Source: Azolla caroliniana (lineage: Eukaryota > Polypodiophyta). From it: DNA of 64,000 bases. A program made the position numbers and the translations under genes. Positions 1 through 10,793 of the stretch are shown here, piece after piece; within the stretch, counting starts at the first letter, position 1, and each line of letters begins with the position of its first letter. The stretch lies in NCBI GenBank assembly GCA_043228905.1, contig JBHGNT010000006.1, positions 12,276,001 to 12,340,000 on the forward strand. Direction: 5' to 3'. The notes below the pieces were generated by a model. That model was not told the origin of the DNA, ran no database searches, and was given only the letters and a program-made list of their open reading frames with translations.

Positions 1-3000
1 CACTTGTGCCCCAACGCCCCGTCTCACATCTCAATGCATGCGAGCTAAGTCGCATAGAAGCAATGGTTCGAATGGCAGATATTGGGATGGGCTCTAATAT
101 GTAGCGATGTGTACGGCTTCCCCGTTCCGCGAAGAATATGGTTTTGTAGTTAGGTGCAACATTTATGGTATAATGTGTGAAGCGTGAGCCACCACATTTT
201 TCCCATGTCATGATACATTGGCGTTGCAAAAAGGCCTCATTTACAGAGGAATCTAGTGACGCATCATGAAGCAAGTGTCTTGCATCCCATCTACCAAACC
301 ATTTTTCTAAATCTTGCATCCAACCGGAACACAAAATTTTGCTTTTATGCGTCTTTTGGATCTTTTTGCTTGCTTCCCATGCAATTCGAGGAAGTCGATG
401 TGCGGGGCTTTTTTGAATTTTAAGCATGTATTCAACAACCCTTTCCATGGCCATGACCTCAATGGGAAGTGATCCCGTCTCAAGGAGGAGGAGGTTGTAG
501 GGCGTTTGTTTCTTAACTTGTAGAAACTTTGTGAGAAAATGTTTTTGGACATTTTCAAACTCTTTCCAAGTAGATTTAGGGATGCTACCGCCCCATATTT
601 CCACCCCATAGAGAAGAACCGGGGTCACCAAAGTGTCGAAAAGATATTTCTTGAGGACCCAACACTTAATATCTCCAAGATTGCATGTGTTCTCAAATGC
701 ATAATATGCACGCTTACCCGCCTCTAAGCGGCGTGTAGCACATTCATTCCATTTATGATTTGAAGGAACTTCAAGGCCAAGATATTTGAAGCTTTCCACA
801 CATTCAAGTGGCTCATTGTTGTACATAATGCATGGTTTATCTCTTTTTTGACTCTTCACAAGCATAATCTTTGTTTTAGAGCTATTGACACTTAATTTAG
901 TATGCATGCAAAATTTTTCCAATGCCTTCATAAGCTTTTGTGCATCTCCTAAAGTATTTGCAAAAAGCACTACATCATCCGCATATAACAAAAGCATAAT
1001 CACCACATTCCCAATGGCAACTTCTTCAACACATTCTTCCTTTACAAACTTGGCAACCATTTCTTCTAACTCATCAATGCATAGACCAAATAATGTTGGT
1101 GAGAGTGGGCATCCTTGCTTAACACCAATAGTGCTATTGAAAAAATCTGAAAGTCTATCTCTCATACGCACACAACATATAACCTTCTCATATATTCGGG
1201 AAATTGCAAGCATATATTCACTTGGCACCTCAAGTTCTTCCATTCGCCTCCAAAGATGCTCACGAGGTACCATATCAAAAGCTTTCTTGAAGTCTACAAA
1301 GCAACAATATAAACCTTTACCTCTAAGGCGACTTTCCTCCATTAATACTCGAAGAGTGACAAGATGATCAATTGTGCTATGGTGTTTTCGAAAGCCAGCT
1401 TGTCCATAAGCTCTCTTACCATTTTTTTCTGCCCATACACTTATCTTTAATTCCATTATACATCCAAATAACTTTGCCATTAGTGAGCCAACCATGATGG
1501 TTCGATAGTTGTTTACATTATTTACATCTCCGCCTTTATGAAGAGGTTTAATCCAATTTGTAGTCCAATCATATGGCATACCATGTTGCAATGCATCATT
1601 AAACATATCGCATATCCATATATGTGCTTCCTTTCCCGTCCATTTGAGCATTTCAGCTTTTATACATTGAAGATCACTTGCCTTTCGAGAGGCCAATTTC
1701 TTAAGCCCTATGCATATATCTTCAATTGTAAAGAAGGGAGACATATGTGAAAGAGAACCATAACACATCATCTTTCCGGCAAGAGATAACTCATATAAAT
1801 TTTTACAATGCATAGACAAGTCATGAAGAGTTAAGTCACCATAACTCTCAACACGTTTACCCTTTAGATTTCCCCAAAATTTAGCACATGCATGTGCTTT
1901 CTCTTGCGTTTGGAGAAGTTGTTGAGTAACTTCCCATATTCGTCTCTTTCTTTGAATAAGCCTTTTATAGTCATGCAAATGCTTTTGATAATTTTCTTTA
2001 TCCTTAACTACATCCAAAACCATAAGGCACTTTCGAGCTTCATGACATTCTTTATCAAACCATTTTTTCTTACATTTCTTGGTGCATTTCCATGATGTGC
2101 GATTGGTCGAAAAACATTTGTTTGTACAAGAGAGAATGACATTCTTAAAAGCTTCCCATTTACATTCTAGTGTGCCACCATGTTGTGTCTTTGTCATTTG
2201 TAGCATATCCTCAACCATCTTGGAATACATGGGCGCTCGCTTAAGATTCATGCTCAAATGCATTTGTTTGCTATCTTCAATAACCTTCTCGCAATCAAAC
2301 CTATGCATACATTTGAGATCAATGCATAAAGTCCTATGATCGGACTCCGGTGTCCATTCTCCAAGTGAGAATTTATGTATACGATCCAAAATACCTTCGG
2401 AAAGTAGCATATAGTCAATCACACTATTTCCATTGTGTTTTCTACATGTAAAGCCGTTAGTATTGGGCCATAAGGAAACACCATTTGCAATGAGCAATCC
2501 GGTACTATTGCACATTTGTAGGAGTAATTTCCCAAATTGGTCCGGATCTTTTTCATCGCTAGAAGATCGACTATACATTTGCATATCCTCTTGCATCCTT
2601 GAGATATGGGGCATCAAAGATTCTTGTGAATCAAGTTGGAAACTTCTTGTACGAGCATTCATGTCACCAAAGACAATAACTTCCCCTTTGGATTTGAAAT
2701 AAACAATATCATCTTCTAGATTTGCAAAAGGTTGATCTTTATCCAAACAAGCATAGAAGTTAGAATCTTGATGAGGAATGTAACATCCAACGACAAAAGT
2801 GGGTGAATCATTAGGTGTTTCTATTTTGAGCCATATGTAACATTTATGTTCATCATTTTTTATGATTGACACATATTTCTCTATTTCCTTCTTAATCAAA
2901 CATGCCACCCCTCCTTGTCCTCTTCTTTGTCTTGGATTTTTCTCCCATATCAAAGAGTGTACATTATAGTTTCCTAAACCTTGAATCCTTTGAGTATCAT

Positions 3001-3145
3001 GCTCCCATGTTTCAACAAGGAGTGCGATATCCGAGTCATCGATGAACTCCTCTATGCCGAATCCCGCATTCCATGGGTATCCATTGCAATTCCAAAAACA
3101 TAGTCGTATAAGACGTGGTTTAGTCTCATAGGTCACGTGTCCCTA
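1..3145 (-). CDS. LINE ORF2: endonuclease-reverse transcriptase (3' end outside window)
   Basis: This is the EN-RT polyprotein of a non-LTR retrotransposon, which nicks target DNA and reverse-transcribes its own RNA at the nick. About 1047 codons read open to the window edge. Frame continuity was checked at several points: codon starts at 3850, 1060 and 610 share one phase. The N-terminal APE-type endonuclease shows WNCNGYPWN, VFGDMNAR and SDHRTL. The RT shows the VDFKKAFD block, GVKQGCPLSPTLFG and the catalytic LLYADDV. A LINE C-terminal region follows (LLYGVEIWGG, LLLETGSLPIEV). No ATG lies near the start. The frame is that of the upstream coiled-coil ORF, from which one TAG (3143-3145) separates it, so I infer one ancestral ORF. 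The LINE family is well supported; activity is unknown. Confidence 0.9.
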
Positions 3146-3850
3146 TTTGCCTACATTTCCATCTTTAAGCACATCCTTAGCCTTATTTTTCCTTTCTTCA
3201 TATGCTTTACGACGGGCATTTTGTTGTGAGATAGTACGATCTTCACTCACAAAGCATTGCATACCTTTGAGGTATACCCAACTATTTTCGAGTATGATCC
3301 GCCGCTTAGTATCATCCGTCATTGTGCATACAATGGGCCTTTCTCCGGATCGAGTAACACCATGTTTCCCAACTCGGTGTGCCCCATATACATTCACATC
3401 CGACATCCCGTAATGCATGCTAAAAAATTCACCAATGGCCTTTCCGAGGGAAGCGGGTGTTTCCATACTCTCCTCTTTAATCCCACGGATGACAATGTTC
3501 TTTGATCTTCGTTCACGCTCTTTCAATTCTTGGGCATCTATGCTTTCTATATTCTTCTCTTGATGCATCACATGCATATTAGATGAGTTTGATACCCCAT
3601 CCCCACCACATACATCGGCCCATGATTTCGTTGTACATACATTTTTCATCTCACTTACATCCCGCCTCATCGTGTCTAATTTTTCTTCTTTTAAAGCTTC
3701 CTTTAACTCAATCTTATTAAGGCGCTCATTCATTTCAAAAGAAGCTCTCTTACATTCTTGAATCTCTTCTTCAAGTTTTGCAACCACTTTCTTAAGACTT
3801 TCATTCTCAAAGGCAAGAGTTTGGAGCTTAGCATTCTCTTTCATTAGCAT
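3143..3850 (-). CDS. LINE ORF1-like coiled-coil protein
   Basis: This 235-codon ORF lies directly upstream of, and in frame with, the LINE EN-RT region. Its first about 85 residues are a Lys/Glu/Leu heptad-like coiled coil. The second half (residues about 110-230, from KNIVIRGIKEE onward) has the look of the RNA-binding part of L1-type ORF1 proteins, which coat LINE RNA. It ends at TAG, where readthrough would continue into EN-RT. The reading frame extends upstream of the chosen ATG to about 3868, where it meets a CT tract and a TAG. The ORF1 assignment rests on position and the coiled coil, not on a signature motif. Confidence 0.7.
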   Translation of the reverse strand: MLMKENAKLQTLAFENESLKKVVAKLEEEIQECKRASFEMNERLNKIELKEALKEEKLDTMRRDVSEMKNVCTTKSWADVCGGDGVSNSSNMHVMHQEKNIESIDAQELKERERRSKNIVIRGIKEESMETPASLGKAIGEFFSMHYGMSDVNVYGAHRVGKHGVTRSGERPIVCTMTDDTKRRIILENSWVYLKGMQCFVSEDRTISQQNARRKAYEERKNKAKDVLKDGNVGK

Positions 3851-3869
3851 CCTAATCTCTTCACCTTGC

Positions 3870-3870
<1 letters not shown>

Positions 3871-3902
<32 letters not shown>
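3871..3902 (+). repeat. (AG)16 microsatellite
   Basis: A perfect AG dinucleotide run at the boundary between the 5' end of the LINE and a copia LTR relic. The related LTRs at 44053 and 49580 carry an interrupted AG run at the same place, so it belongs to the LTR. Confidence 0.9.
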
Positions 3903-3906
<4 letters not shown>

Positions 3907-4255
3907 ACACACAGAGTGTATGCAAGAAAGACAAAGAATGAGCAGAACGTTAAAAGTCTATTACAAAACAACAATAGTTCTCTGTATACCTACAACGTGC
4001 TCAACAACACTATTTATACAAGTCCTAAGAGGACTAACAGAAGTACGATGTACTTCAATGCTAACACGAGGGTCTAACACTAACTACGAGACATTAACTA
4101 CCTAGTACTCTAGGCTGCTACTAGGCTTCCGGTTACTGCTGGATCCGGCTAACCGACTCCCCAGCTCACCGGCTCACCGATCCGGCTCATCCTTCCGGAT
4201 ACCGATCCGGCTCAGGCTTATTTAGCCGATCTGGATCCGGTTGAGCTTGTCGCTC
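3871..4255 (-). mobile_element. Diverged copia LTR relic, same family as the copia-1 LTRs
   Basis: The stretch shares ordered blocks with the LTRs at 44053-44460 and 49580-49990: the AG tract, ACAACACTATTTATACAAGT, CTACCTAGTA, a TCCGGCT-rich part, and the terminal TTGAGCTTG-CGCTCAACA. It ends in CA at 4255. Its left end is missing because the LINE abuts it. No coding part is attached. Confidence 0.7.
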
Positions 4256-4479
4256 AACAAATCCGTTATGAGACCATTGGGTTGTGCTTTGTCCTCTAAT
4301 AGACTACCTAGTTCTCATCTATCTTTTGCATACACCGCCTTTAAGAAGTACAAAACATTATCTCCTTCTAGAAATGTTTGGTCAGTTCTCAAGAGACGAT
4401 TGTACATTTGGTCAAATTCGGTGTACACTCCCGATGTGTTCATGTTCTTCCCCTTCTTCTCTATCCACTTCATCAACGT

Positions 4480-5240
4480 TGTCGTGCCTTTCGGCTCCGG
4501 ATCGTTTGCGTGAGTCGGGTGGGAACCACCGGGGTTTTGGACTAGGAAGAGGAGAGTTTTAAGGCTAATAAGAATATAAATATGTTGTAAGAAAGAGTTA
4601 TAGCAAACTCGTGAATCCCACGAGTGTATTGTATTAGATTAATCAATATGAATATAAGAATATAAACTTCGGTTGAAAGAGAATGATATAGAATTCTCGT
4701 GAATCCCACGAGTATAGTTTATTAATTGGTGTTTTAGGAAATATATCCAATTTCCCAAATATTTTTCACACCTATTACACTGTGCTTCCCATCCTTATGT
4801 AGTGATGAGAGAGACTAAGCATAGCTACATGCTTTTTTCTAATATGTTCATGCACACTAAATGTGCATGTGATGCTTTTCTAATCCTTGCTTTTATTTGC
4901 TAAATATAGTGCTCATACACGCTAGATGTGCACGAGTCACTTTTTAGTTGCTTGCGTTTTTTCTATAAAATATTCACACACTCTAAAAATGCACGATTTA
5001 CCTTTTAATAAAGGTAGGCGCAAATAAAGCACTTATAGTTATTAAATCTATTTATAGAACACTAAAGATAAGGTAGTATAATGGTAAAGTTGAGGTTTAT
5101 TTACGTGGAGGTACAGGGTTCAAATCCTGCCCTATGCACGTGATAAATATCTTGATATTCTTATTTTATTTATTTATATGTAATTAAATCGGTTATATTA
5201 TTTTTACTTTTTCACGTACTGTACGAAATACACTACGACA
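4480..5240 (-). mobile_element. Solo LTR of the gypsy-3 family
   Basis: The LTR begins TGTCGTGCC and ends CTACGACA, matching the gypsy-3 LTR (55918-56731) in order. Shared blocks include GGATCGTTTGCGTGAGTCGG, CTCGTGAATCCCACGAGT and an internal tRNA-like segment. It is flanked by ACGT on both sides, a 4-bp duplication, or 5 bp if the last A is shared. No internal region remains, so it is a product of LTR-LTR recombination. Confidence 0.85.
5066..5139 (+). other. tRNA-like segment inside the solo gypsy LTR
   Basis: A-box-like TAGTATAATGG and B-box-like GGTTCAAATCC stand at tRNA spacing. The T-arm can pair (CAGG with CCTG), and the flanking 7-mers (GATAAGG, CCCTATG) pair at about five of seven positions. 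It is a tRNA-derived sequence, not a functional tRNA, and is oriented opposite to the element. Confidence 0.6.
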
Positions 5241-5674
5241 ACGTATGACGAGTCATCCTCGATGCATCTTCAAGCATATATTCAGCCAAAAGAGCCCTTT
5301 CAAATCCCACCCATGTTGTTTGGGCGGCTTGAATCTCCCTTATATGCCCTTGTAACCCAATTGTTACGACATGCTCGAAGGTTGATATTTGCTTCTCTTC
5401 GATGACATCACATTGTTGCATCTCCGTCTTGTATGTAGAGAGAAAATCCATAATGTTTCTTCCACCAAATTGGCTCACTATCTCAACGGTTCAATCGATG
5501 GCCTTGTCTAAGCTTGCATCATTATCTCAAGCTCTTGTAATATGCTCGACAATAGCCACCAACGTTTCCACTTCGTCAGCTTGGGTGTTTGTCGAAGAAG
5601 CCATCTTCTAACCTTCTATTTCAAGCACTTGATCCTTTCTACCGCCTCTTCACATCAGATTCACCACTTTGTTA

Positions 5675-5870
5675 TGTCGTGAAAATCCGTCACTATGTGT
5701 GGATCGTGAAGCGGAGCCACCGGGGTTATGGACGGGAACGAAATAGGGCTCACACGCATAACACAAGGAAGGTTTACACAAATAAGGCACAAGTATATCG
5801 AACGTGTTTGTGAAAAGGAGAGGTGCATGGGCAAGCCTGAATCAACCCCTAGTCACAAGGCGAATGAATG
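5675..5870 (-). mobile_element. Gypsy-4 5' LTR, first part (continues at 13684)
   Basis: The LTR starts TGTCGTG, and a block with CCACCGGGGTTATGGAC aligns with the gypsy-3 LTR. It lies just upstream, in minus sense, of the gag at 5604. One minisatellite unit sits at its right end before the gypsy-2 insertion at 5871. The rest of the LTR is at 13684-15038, giving about 1.55 kb when joined. Confidence 0.7.
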
Positions 5871-6303
5871 TGTTAACTCTTCGGGCCGGACAATGGCCTA
5901 ACACAGGGTGTCTACGGGAGACACTTCACCAAAGGGTGTTACGGCAACCGGATTAGACTTCAACGCTTAATCCGACTTAATCAAGTTACTTATTAGGATC
6001 GTCTTCATAACACGCGTAAGATATAACAATTAAGACAGAACGGCAATTAACACAGAGAGATAACAACGCTTAAGCTTTCATTAATTAACCGCTAACTATT
6101 ACATTGTATCCGGGCCTTTAAATAGGTTTCCAGTCTGTATTACAAAACGGTGCCCTCCGCACCTGTTCGGGATCGGTCCGGATCCGGAACGGCATACCAT
6201 TTTCGGTCCGTCCGTCCACACTCGTAGCTTCATTACAACCACATTCCTACTACTTAATTAGCTCTTCGTTTCCCACTCTGGACTCCTTTCCCGGCCGGTA
6301 ACA
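5871..6303 (-). repeat. Gypsy-2 3' LTR
   Basis: 433 bp, TGTTAACTC to CGGTAACA on the plus strand. It is nearly identical to 13259-13678 from GGCCGGACAATGG onward, with only scattered substitutions. Confidence 0.9.
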
Positions 6304-6357
6304 CATGGCACGCCTGTGGGACAGTACCTTGTACGTCGAATCCACAACCGACCCTTG

Positions 6358-6870
6358 CTATTCTTCGTCCAAAATGTCCAGAATGCTTTGTTCGAGAGGC
6401 TCCAATGGTTCATCTGGAAGTGGTTGTTGTTGTTGTTGTTGTTGTTGCTCTGTTGCTGTCTGCTGCGGCGGGTCCGTTGGTGGTTGTTGCGGCTGCTCCT
6501 CCGGTTGTGGCTCTGACACCGGCATCTCCGTCGTTGCTCCCTGCGTCGTGGTGGTCTCCGGTTGACTGGTTCCCGGCTGGCCCTCAGCCGGCGACGGTTC
6601 CTCATCACTAAGGTTAACCGTTGTCGCTTCCCGTGCTTTTTCTTCCCGCACCATGGACCGCTCGTAGCTTTCAAACTGGATTTGAGCGTCCAGCCTATCA
6701 TCGTCCAGCTGAACTACGACCTGCTTGACCTGCGCCAACTGTTCATCTGCCAGGACTTGGAAGTCGTCGGCCAGCTCGTCCCGTATGGCGGTCAAGTCCT
6801 CGGAAGTCAATGTATAACAGTCATCTCCTTCCTTTCGCCGGTTTGCCACATCTGCCCGTAGCAACTGGAG
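6358..6870 (-). CDS. C-terminal part of the gypsy-2 extra ORF (shifted frame)
   Basis: About 168 codons open after a frame change near 6865 relative to the upstream coiled-coil part. It has an acidic stretch with predicted helices, then a Pro/Gln/Thr-rich region with a Q run encoded by a CAA/CAG-type repeat (about 6420-6450), and it ends ILDILDEE. It most likely completes the 7-9 kb ORF and was put out of frame by a 1- or 2-nt indel. No function is known. Confidence 0.6.
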   Translation of the reverse strand, partial: LQLLRADVANRRKEGDDCYTLTSEDLTAIRDELADDFQVLADEQLAQVKQVVVQLDDDRLDAQIQFESYERSMVREEKAREATTVNLSDEEPSPAEGQPGTSQPETTTTQGATTEMPVSEPQPEEQPQQPPTDPPQQTATEQQQQQQQQPLPDEPLEPLEQSILDILDEE

Positions 6871-9358
6871 TTCCGCCGCGTTTTTGTGCCCACTTTGTCC
6901 ACCATTTTACGGAGCTTTCATCAATCAAGTGTTTCGTCTGATTCAGCCATGCCCGGAGGATGGACTGAATCCGGCTCGTTCCCAATTGCGATTTGGTTTC
7001 CGCCGCTTGCCGTTCCTCCTTCAGTTGTTTGATGATTTTGACGTTGTCCTCCGCCTGTGCCTTGTAATGCGTCAATTGCCTTTGATATGTGCTTTGTAAT
7101 TTCTGCAATACTGTTGACGCTCTCTCTTTGTCTTCCTGCTGCTGCTTCTGGAGCTCCATCCGGACCTTCTCCGCCTCTTCCAAGCGTCTTGTATTTTCCG
7201 CCCGTTCGTCGGCGATCGCCGTCGCGGCCCGATCAACTGCCTGCTGGAGCTCGGTCATCCGTTCTTTATGCTCCGTTTCCAGCCGTTTGTAGTCCCGGTG
7301 CAGGTGCTCAAAATCATCCGTCTTTTGCTTGAGCCGTGTGTTGATCTGACGACGGGCCCGGTCCTCGCGGTCCTTCTGCTGGCGGAGCTCTTCCTTTAGC
7401 CGTTCAATCTTTGTTTCCGCCGTTTTCTGCAGCTTGTCCTTTTCCTACAACACTTTGTCTTTCTCCTCCTTTAGCCGGTCGTACGCTTGATGGCCTTTCC
7501 GGAGGCTCTCCTCTGCTCGGCGGAGGTTCTCAGCAGTCTTCTTTAATTCGGCTTCGGCCGCCGTCTTCAATTCTTGTTCACGGCTCCTTAGCGCGTCTTG
7601 TGCGGCAAGTTCCTCTCTCAATTCCGCAAGCTCCTGAGCTTGCGCCGCATCTCTCGCCGGAACGGTTTCCGTTGCCGGGGTCTTATTGCTATGTACAGGT
7701 CGTTCCGTTTCATTATTCTGTACACTTACCGGAGTCACCGGTGATTGGATCCGTATTTTGGCCATCTCTGTCGTGACCTGATCCAAGTCTTTTTCAAGGC
7801 ACCGGATTCTGGACTGGGCTGTCTCTAGTTGTTCGGTTGTGACGAGAAACCGTTCGCTTTGCGCTCTTTCTTCCGCCTCTATATACCCCACTGCTCCGGC
7901 TATCTGTTCGCCTATCCACCGGAGCCACAGGCTACCGGTGCCTTGTTGTGCTTGCACGGAGGTTTGACAGATGGGCTCACTTGTAGAGGGGTGGTCCCGC
8001 CTGGTTGCGCCGAGTTGCAGTTCTGTTTCTGCCCGTGGACCATCCTGCTATCCTGGTTCCCCTTGCTCTTCTTCTTGGCTGACCGAGGGAGGCTGCAGTG
8101 ACCTTTCCGGCTCTGGCGGGATGGGACTTGCCGGTGTTGCCGGTGTTGCCGGGGCTTCTGTTTCCGGTGCCATCTGCACCGGTTCCGGTTCCTTCCTTGG
8201 CGTGGGAGTCTCATCAGTATGGGGAGCCGGTGTTCCCTTCGTCTGAGGGTTCGAACGTTTCCCGGCTGTCTCAACGGTCCTTGCCGACGACCGTCGCTGG
8301 AGGTGCTCCGTAGGCTCCTCCTCTATTTCCTCCTCCTGAGCTCCGGCATTGAGTTTTGCCGCCAAGGGGTCCACTTCTCGATTCACCGGTCGGCGGAGTG
8401 TGACCTTTACGGGCCGTGCCGGTGGTTCCTCCTGCGCCTCCGTTGGGCACTTCCGGCTGCCACTTCCTGCTGCCGCCTGTTCTGCATCCGCCACCTTTCC
8501 CTTACTGGCCTTAGAGGCCAACGGCTGTTGCCGTTTGGAAGCCGTCCTTGGGGTGCCGTCAGCCACTCTTCCTCGCTTCTTGGGCTGGACGGTCTGAACG
8601 GGTGGCACCAGCAAGGTGAGCCACTGCGTTACGGCGTGCCATATCCTTCGTCCGTCTCGGCCTTCTTTGCCGTCTTTGCCTCTGACGATCTCGATCGCCG
8701 CACACAACCCGTCTGCGATCAATACCGGCCAATCCACCTTGATCCCTTCATAAGTGGCGATGATCATCCCTGCCCGGTTGTGCGGCATGACAGGGGGTCT
8801 AGGGTACACGTGGCCGTATTCATGGAGCACACGAGCAATTTCGCGGAACAACATATCTCCGCCGCCCTGTGTCCGGTAGCCCTTGTTGGCTAGAGAGTAC
8901 TCACCAAAATACCTGATGAGTTGCTCCGGGGTTGGATTGTCGATCGTGAGTATGCCTCCCTCCGGAAGGCCTGTTAACGCTCGAATCGCCTCTGCCGTTA
9001 TGACCTCTGTATCGATTTCCTTGATCACTTTGTCGGCTTCTTTGTGTGGCGGTACTTCCATCATCATCAAGAAGCCCTCGAGCCCTTGTTGCTTCAGCCA
9101 TGTCTTGGCGGATTCCGACAACGTTTGCGCGTCCATCTCTGTGTCGGGGTCGGCTTGCGGTGGCGAGGATGGATGGTGATGAGAGTGGGGTTGAGAAAGA
9201 GAGAGTTCAGAAGGCGGGGGTTCTCTATGCGCAGGTTCTCGTCTGATGATCTTGCAGCGTTTCGGTGCTTCTGTGCTCCTGGGTTCGCGAAAGTAGAGGG
9301 TCTCTACGCGCAATGGTTTTTGTCTGTGCATTCTGCCGCCTTTTTCGAGTTTGTGCAT
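6821..9358 (-). CDS. Gypsy-2 extra ORF downstream of integrase (coiled-coil protein, two amber stops)
   Basis: A single frame runs from 9358 to 6821, interrupted only by TAG at 8048-8050 and 7445-7447. Residues about 75-250 form a compact domain with LTGLPEGG and LIRYFGEY, faintly like the plant mobile or putative plant transposon domains found in Tat-group extra ORFs. A basic, Pro/Thr-rich linker follows, then about 350 residues of long coiled coil from about 7950 to 6900. No RT, protease or integrase signature is present, and no signal peptide or membrane segment was seen. Athila and Tat elements often carry an additional ORF here (env-like or of unknown role). I cannot assign this one. Confidence 0.7.
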
Positions 9359-9512
9359 GTCGCGTACTTAAAATAGCATTATGTCCTGTGGTGGCGCTTT
9401 AAATACCCACTACGTACCTTTTCGCTCCACGCTCTTTCATCCATTCATTCCTCGCTTTTGCATGATTGTTTTTTTTTTTTTTTGTTCAGTTATTATTATT
9501 ATTATTGTGACG

Positions 9513-10730
9513 TCACTTGTCCGTTGGTCCTCTTGAACCCTTACCGGCCTCGTTCTCCCCAGTTACCAACTCGCCTTCCCTACCGTCTTGGTGGTTGCCG
9601 TCCGTCCTTTGCTCAAACGGGTTCTTAGGCATCGGTCCTCTATATGCCTTTAACCGGAATCCGTTGACCCATTTGTCCAGCACTTCGCCGGCAAGTGTCC
9701 CCAACTGGTAGGACCCATTATACTCCCGTGTTAGCCAATATGGTCCGGTCCATCTAAACCTTAGTTTACCCGGCATCTTGCCCATCTGGGTTTGGAATAC
9801 TAATACCGGTTTGCCGATTACGAACATTTTTTCGTTACCTTTCCTGTGCCGGTCGACGAATGCTTTCCGTCGCCGTTGCTCCAATTCTAAATGTAGGATG
9901 CTGGCCAACCGTTGTTCCTCCAGCTCACACAGCGCTGTCAACCTTATTGTCTCCGACTCCTTCTCGTTCAGCCGTTCTCGTAGCTGGATCCGTAAGCTAG
10001 GTACTTGAAATTCTACCAACATGACCGCCTCGAGTCCGAATGCCAACCGGAACGGTGTTGTTCGGATGCTCGTTTTGTATGCCGTCCGGTATGCCCAAAG
10101 CGCACTATGTAGCTTTGTGTCCCAATCCGTCCGGTTCTCGTTGACGATCTTCCGAAGGATATTCTGGAGCGTCTTGTTTGTTGATTCCGCTAATCCGTTC
10201 GCCTGTGGATAGTAAGGTGTGCTTCGTTTGTGGACCACGGCATAGAAGGTCGTTAGGCTTTCTACTACTTGTCCGAGAAAGTGCCCCCCTTGGTCACTTA
10301 TCAATTCAATGGGGCATCCGTAACGGCACCAGATGTACTCATATAGAAACTTTGCAGTTGACGCAGCGGTGTTATCCCGTAAAGCTTTGGCCTCCACCCA
10401 TTTCGTGCAGTAATCCGTCGCAACGATAACGTACCGATTACCCGTTCTCATTGCCGGTGGCTTGAATGGTCCTACAAAGTCCAGCCCCCACTTTTGGAAT
10501 GGCTCGAGTGGTAGTACCGGCTGGTGTGGCATATGAGCCTGCTCCGTTGGCTGGCCCATTCTCTGGCATAGGTCACATTCTTTTGCGTACCGTACCGCAT
10601 CTCTTAATGTCATTGGCCACCATATGCCACTTTGCCATATTTTTCTGGCTGTCGCATCTCCGGCATAGTGACCTCCGGCAACTCCGCAGTGGGCTTCCCT
10701 CAGTATCAGTTCCTTTTCATCGCTGCGCAC
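9513..10730 (-). CDS. Gypsy-2 integrase
   Basis: This region inserts element cDNA into the genome. The zinc-binding HHCC is present (HCGVAGGHYAGD to CDLCQRMG). The catalytic core shows D in GLDFVGPF, D in ISDQGGHFLG and E in GLAESTNKTLQN, so all three acidic residues are intact. Downstream is the GPYWL-type C-terminal part. It is in frame with RT, separated by TGA at 10794-10796 where CGA is expected, so pol was once one ORF. Confidence 0.93.
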   Translation of the reverse strand: MRSDEKELILREAHCGVAGGHYAGDATARKIWQSGIWWPMTLRDAVRYAKECDLCQRMGQPTEQAHMPHQPVLPLEPFQKWGLDFVGPFKPPAMRTGNRYVIVATDYCTKWVEAKALRDNTAASTAKFLYEYIWCRYGCPIELISDQGGHFLGQVVESLTTFYAVVHKRSTPYYPQANGLAESTNKTLQNILRKIVNENRTDWDTKLHSALWAYRTAYKTSIRTTPFRLAFGLEAVMLVEFQVPSLRIQLRERLNEKESETIRLTALCELEEQRLASILHLELEQRRRKAFVDRHRKGNEKMFVIGKPVLVFQTQMGKMPGKLRFRWTGPYWLTREYNGSYQLGTLAGEVLDKWVNGFRLKAYRGPMPKNPFEQRTDGNHQDGREGELVTGENEAGKGSRGPTDK

Positions 10731-10793
10731 CGCCCGTCTCCATATGCCATCAGCGCCCTTGTGGTACAGTGTGTCTTGCAGTAAGCAGAAATG

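Larger units (their letters stand above)
4256..5604 (-). pseudogene. Gypsy-4 gag, broken by a solo LTR
   Basis: Gag begins with an ATG at 5602-5604, runs to 5241, is cut by the solo LTR 4480-5240 and resumes at 4479 until a copia LTR truncates it at 4256. Across the insertion the frame is restored if one copy of a 4-bp duplication (ACGT) is removed. The capsid-like region contains STYKTEMQQCDV, TWVGFERALLAEY and MKWIEKKGKN. This pattern resembles a gag I associate with basidiomycete and seed-free plant gypsy elements. Two TGA codons near the N-terminus stand where CGA would restore Arg. Confidence 0.7.

Noticed and set aside
5066-5139. Functional nuclear tRNA gene
   Set aside because: Acceptor and T-stem pairing is incomplete, the anticodon arm is unconvincing, and the sequence repeats only within LTRs.
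6358-9358. Env-like protein of an Athila-type element
   Set aside because: No signal peptide, membrane segment or Cys-rich ectodomain is visible; the protein is a soluble-looking coiled coil.
8098-9376. Long plus-strand ORFs opposite the gypsy-2 extra ORF
   Set aside because: Compositional shadows of a CG-rich coding strand. They lack family motifs, and the minus frame has domain structure and continuity.
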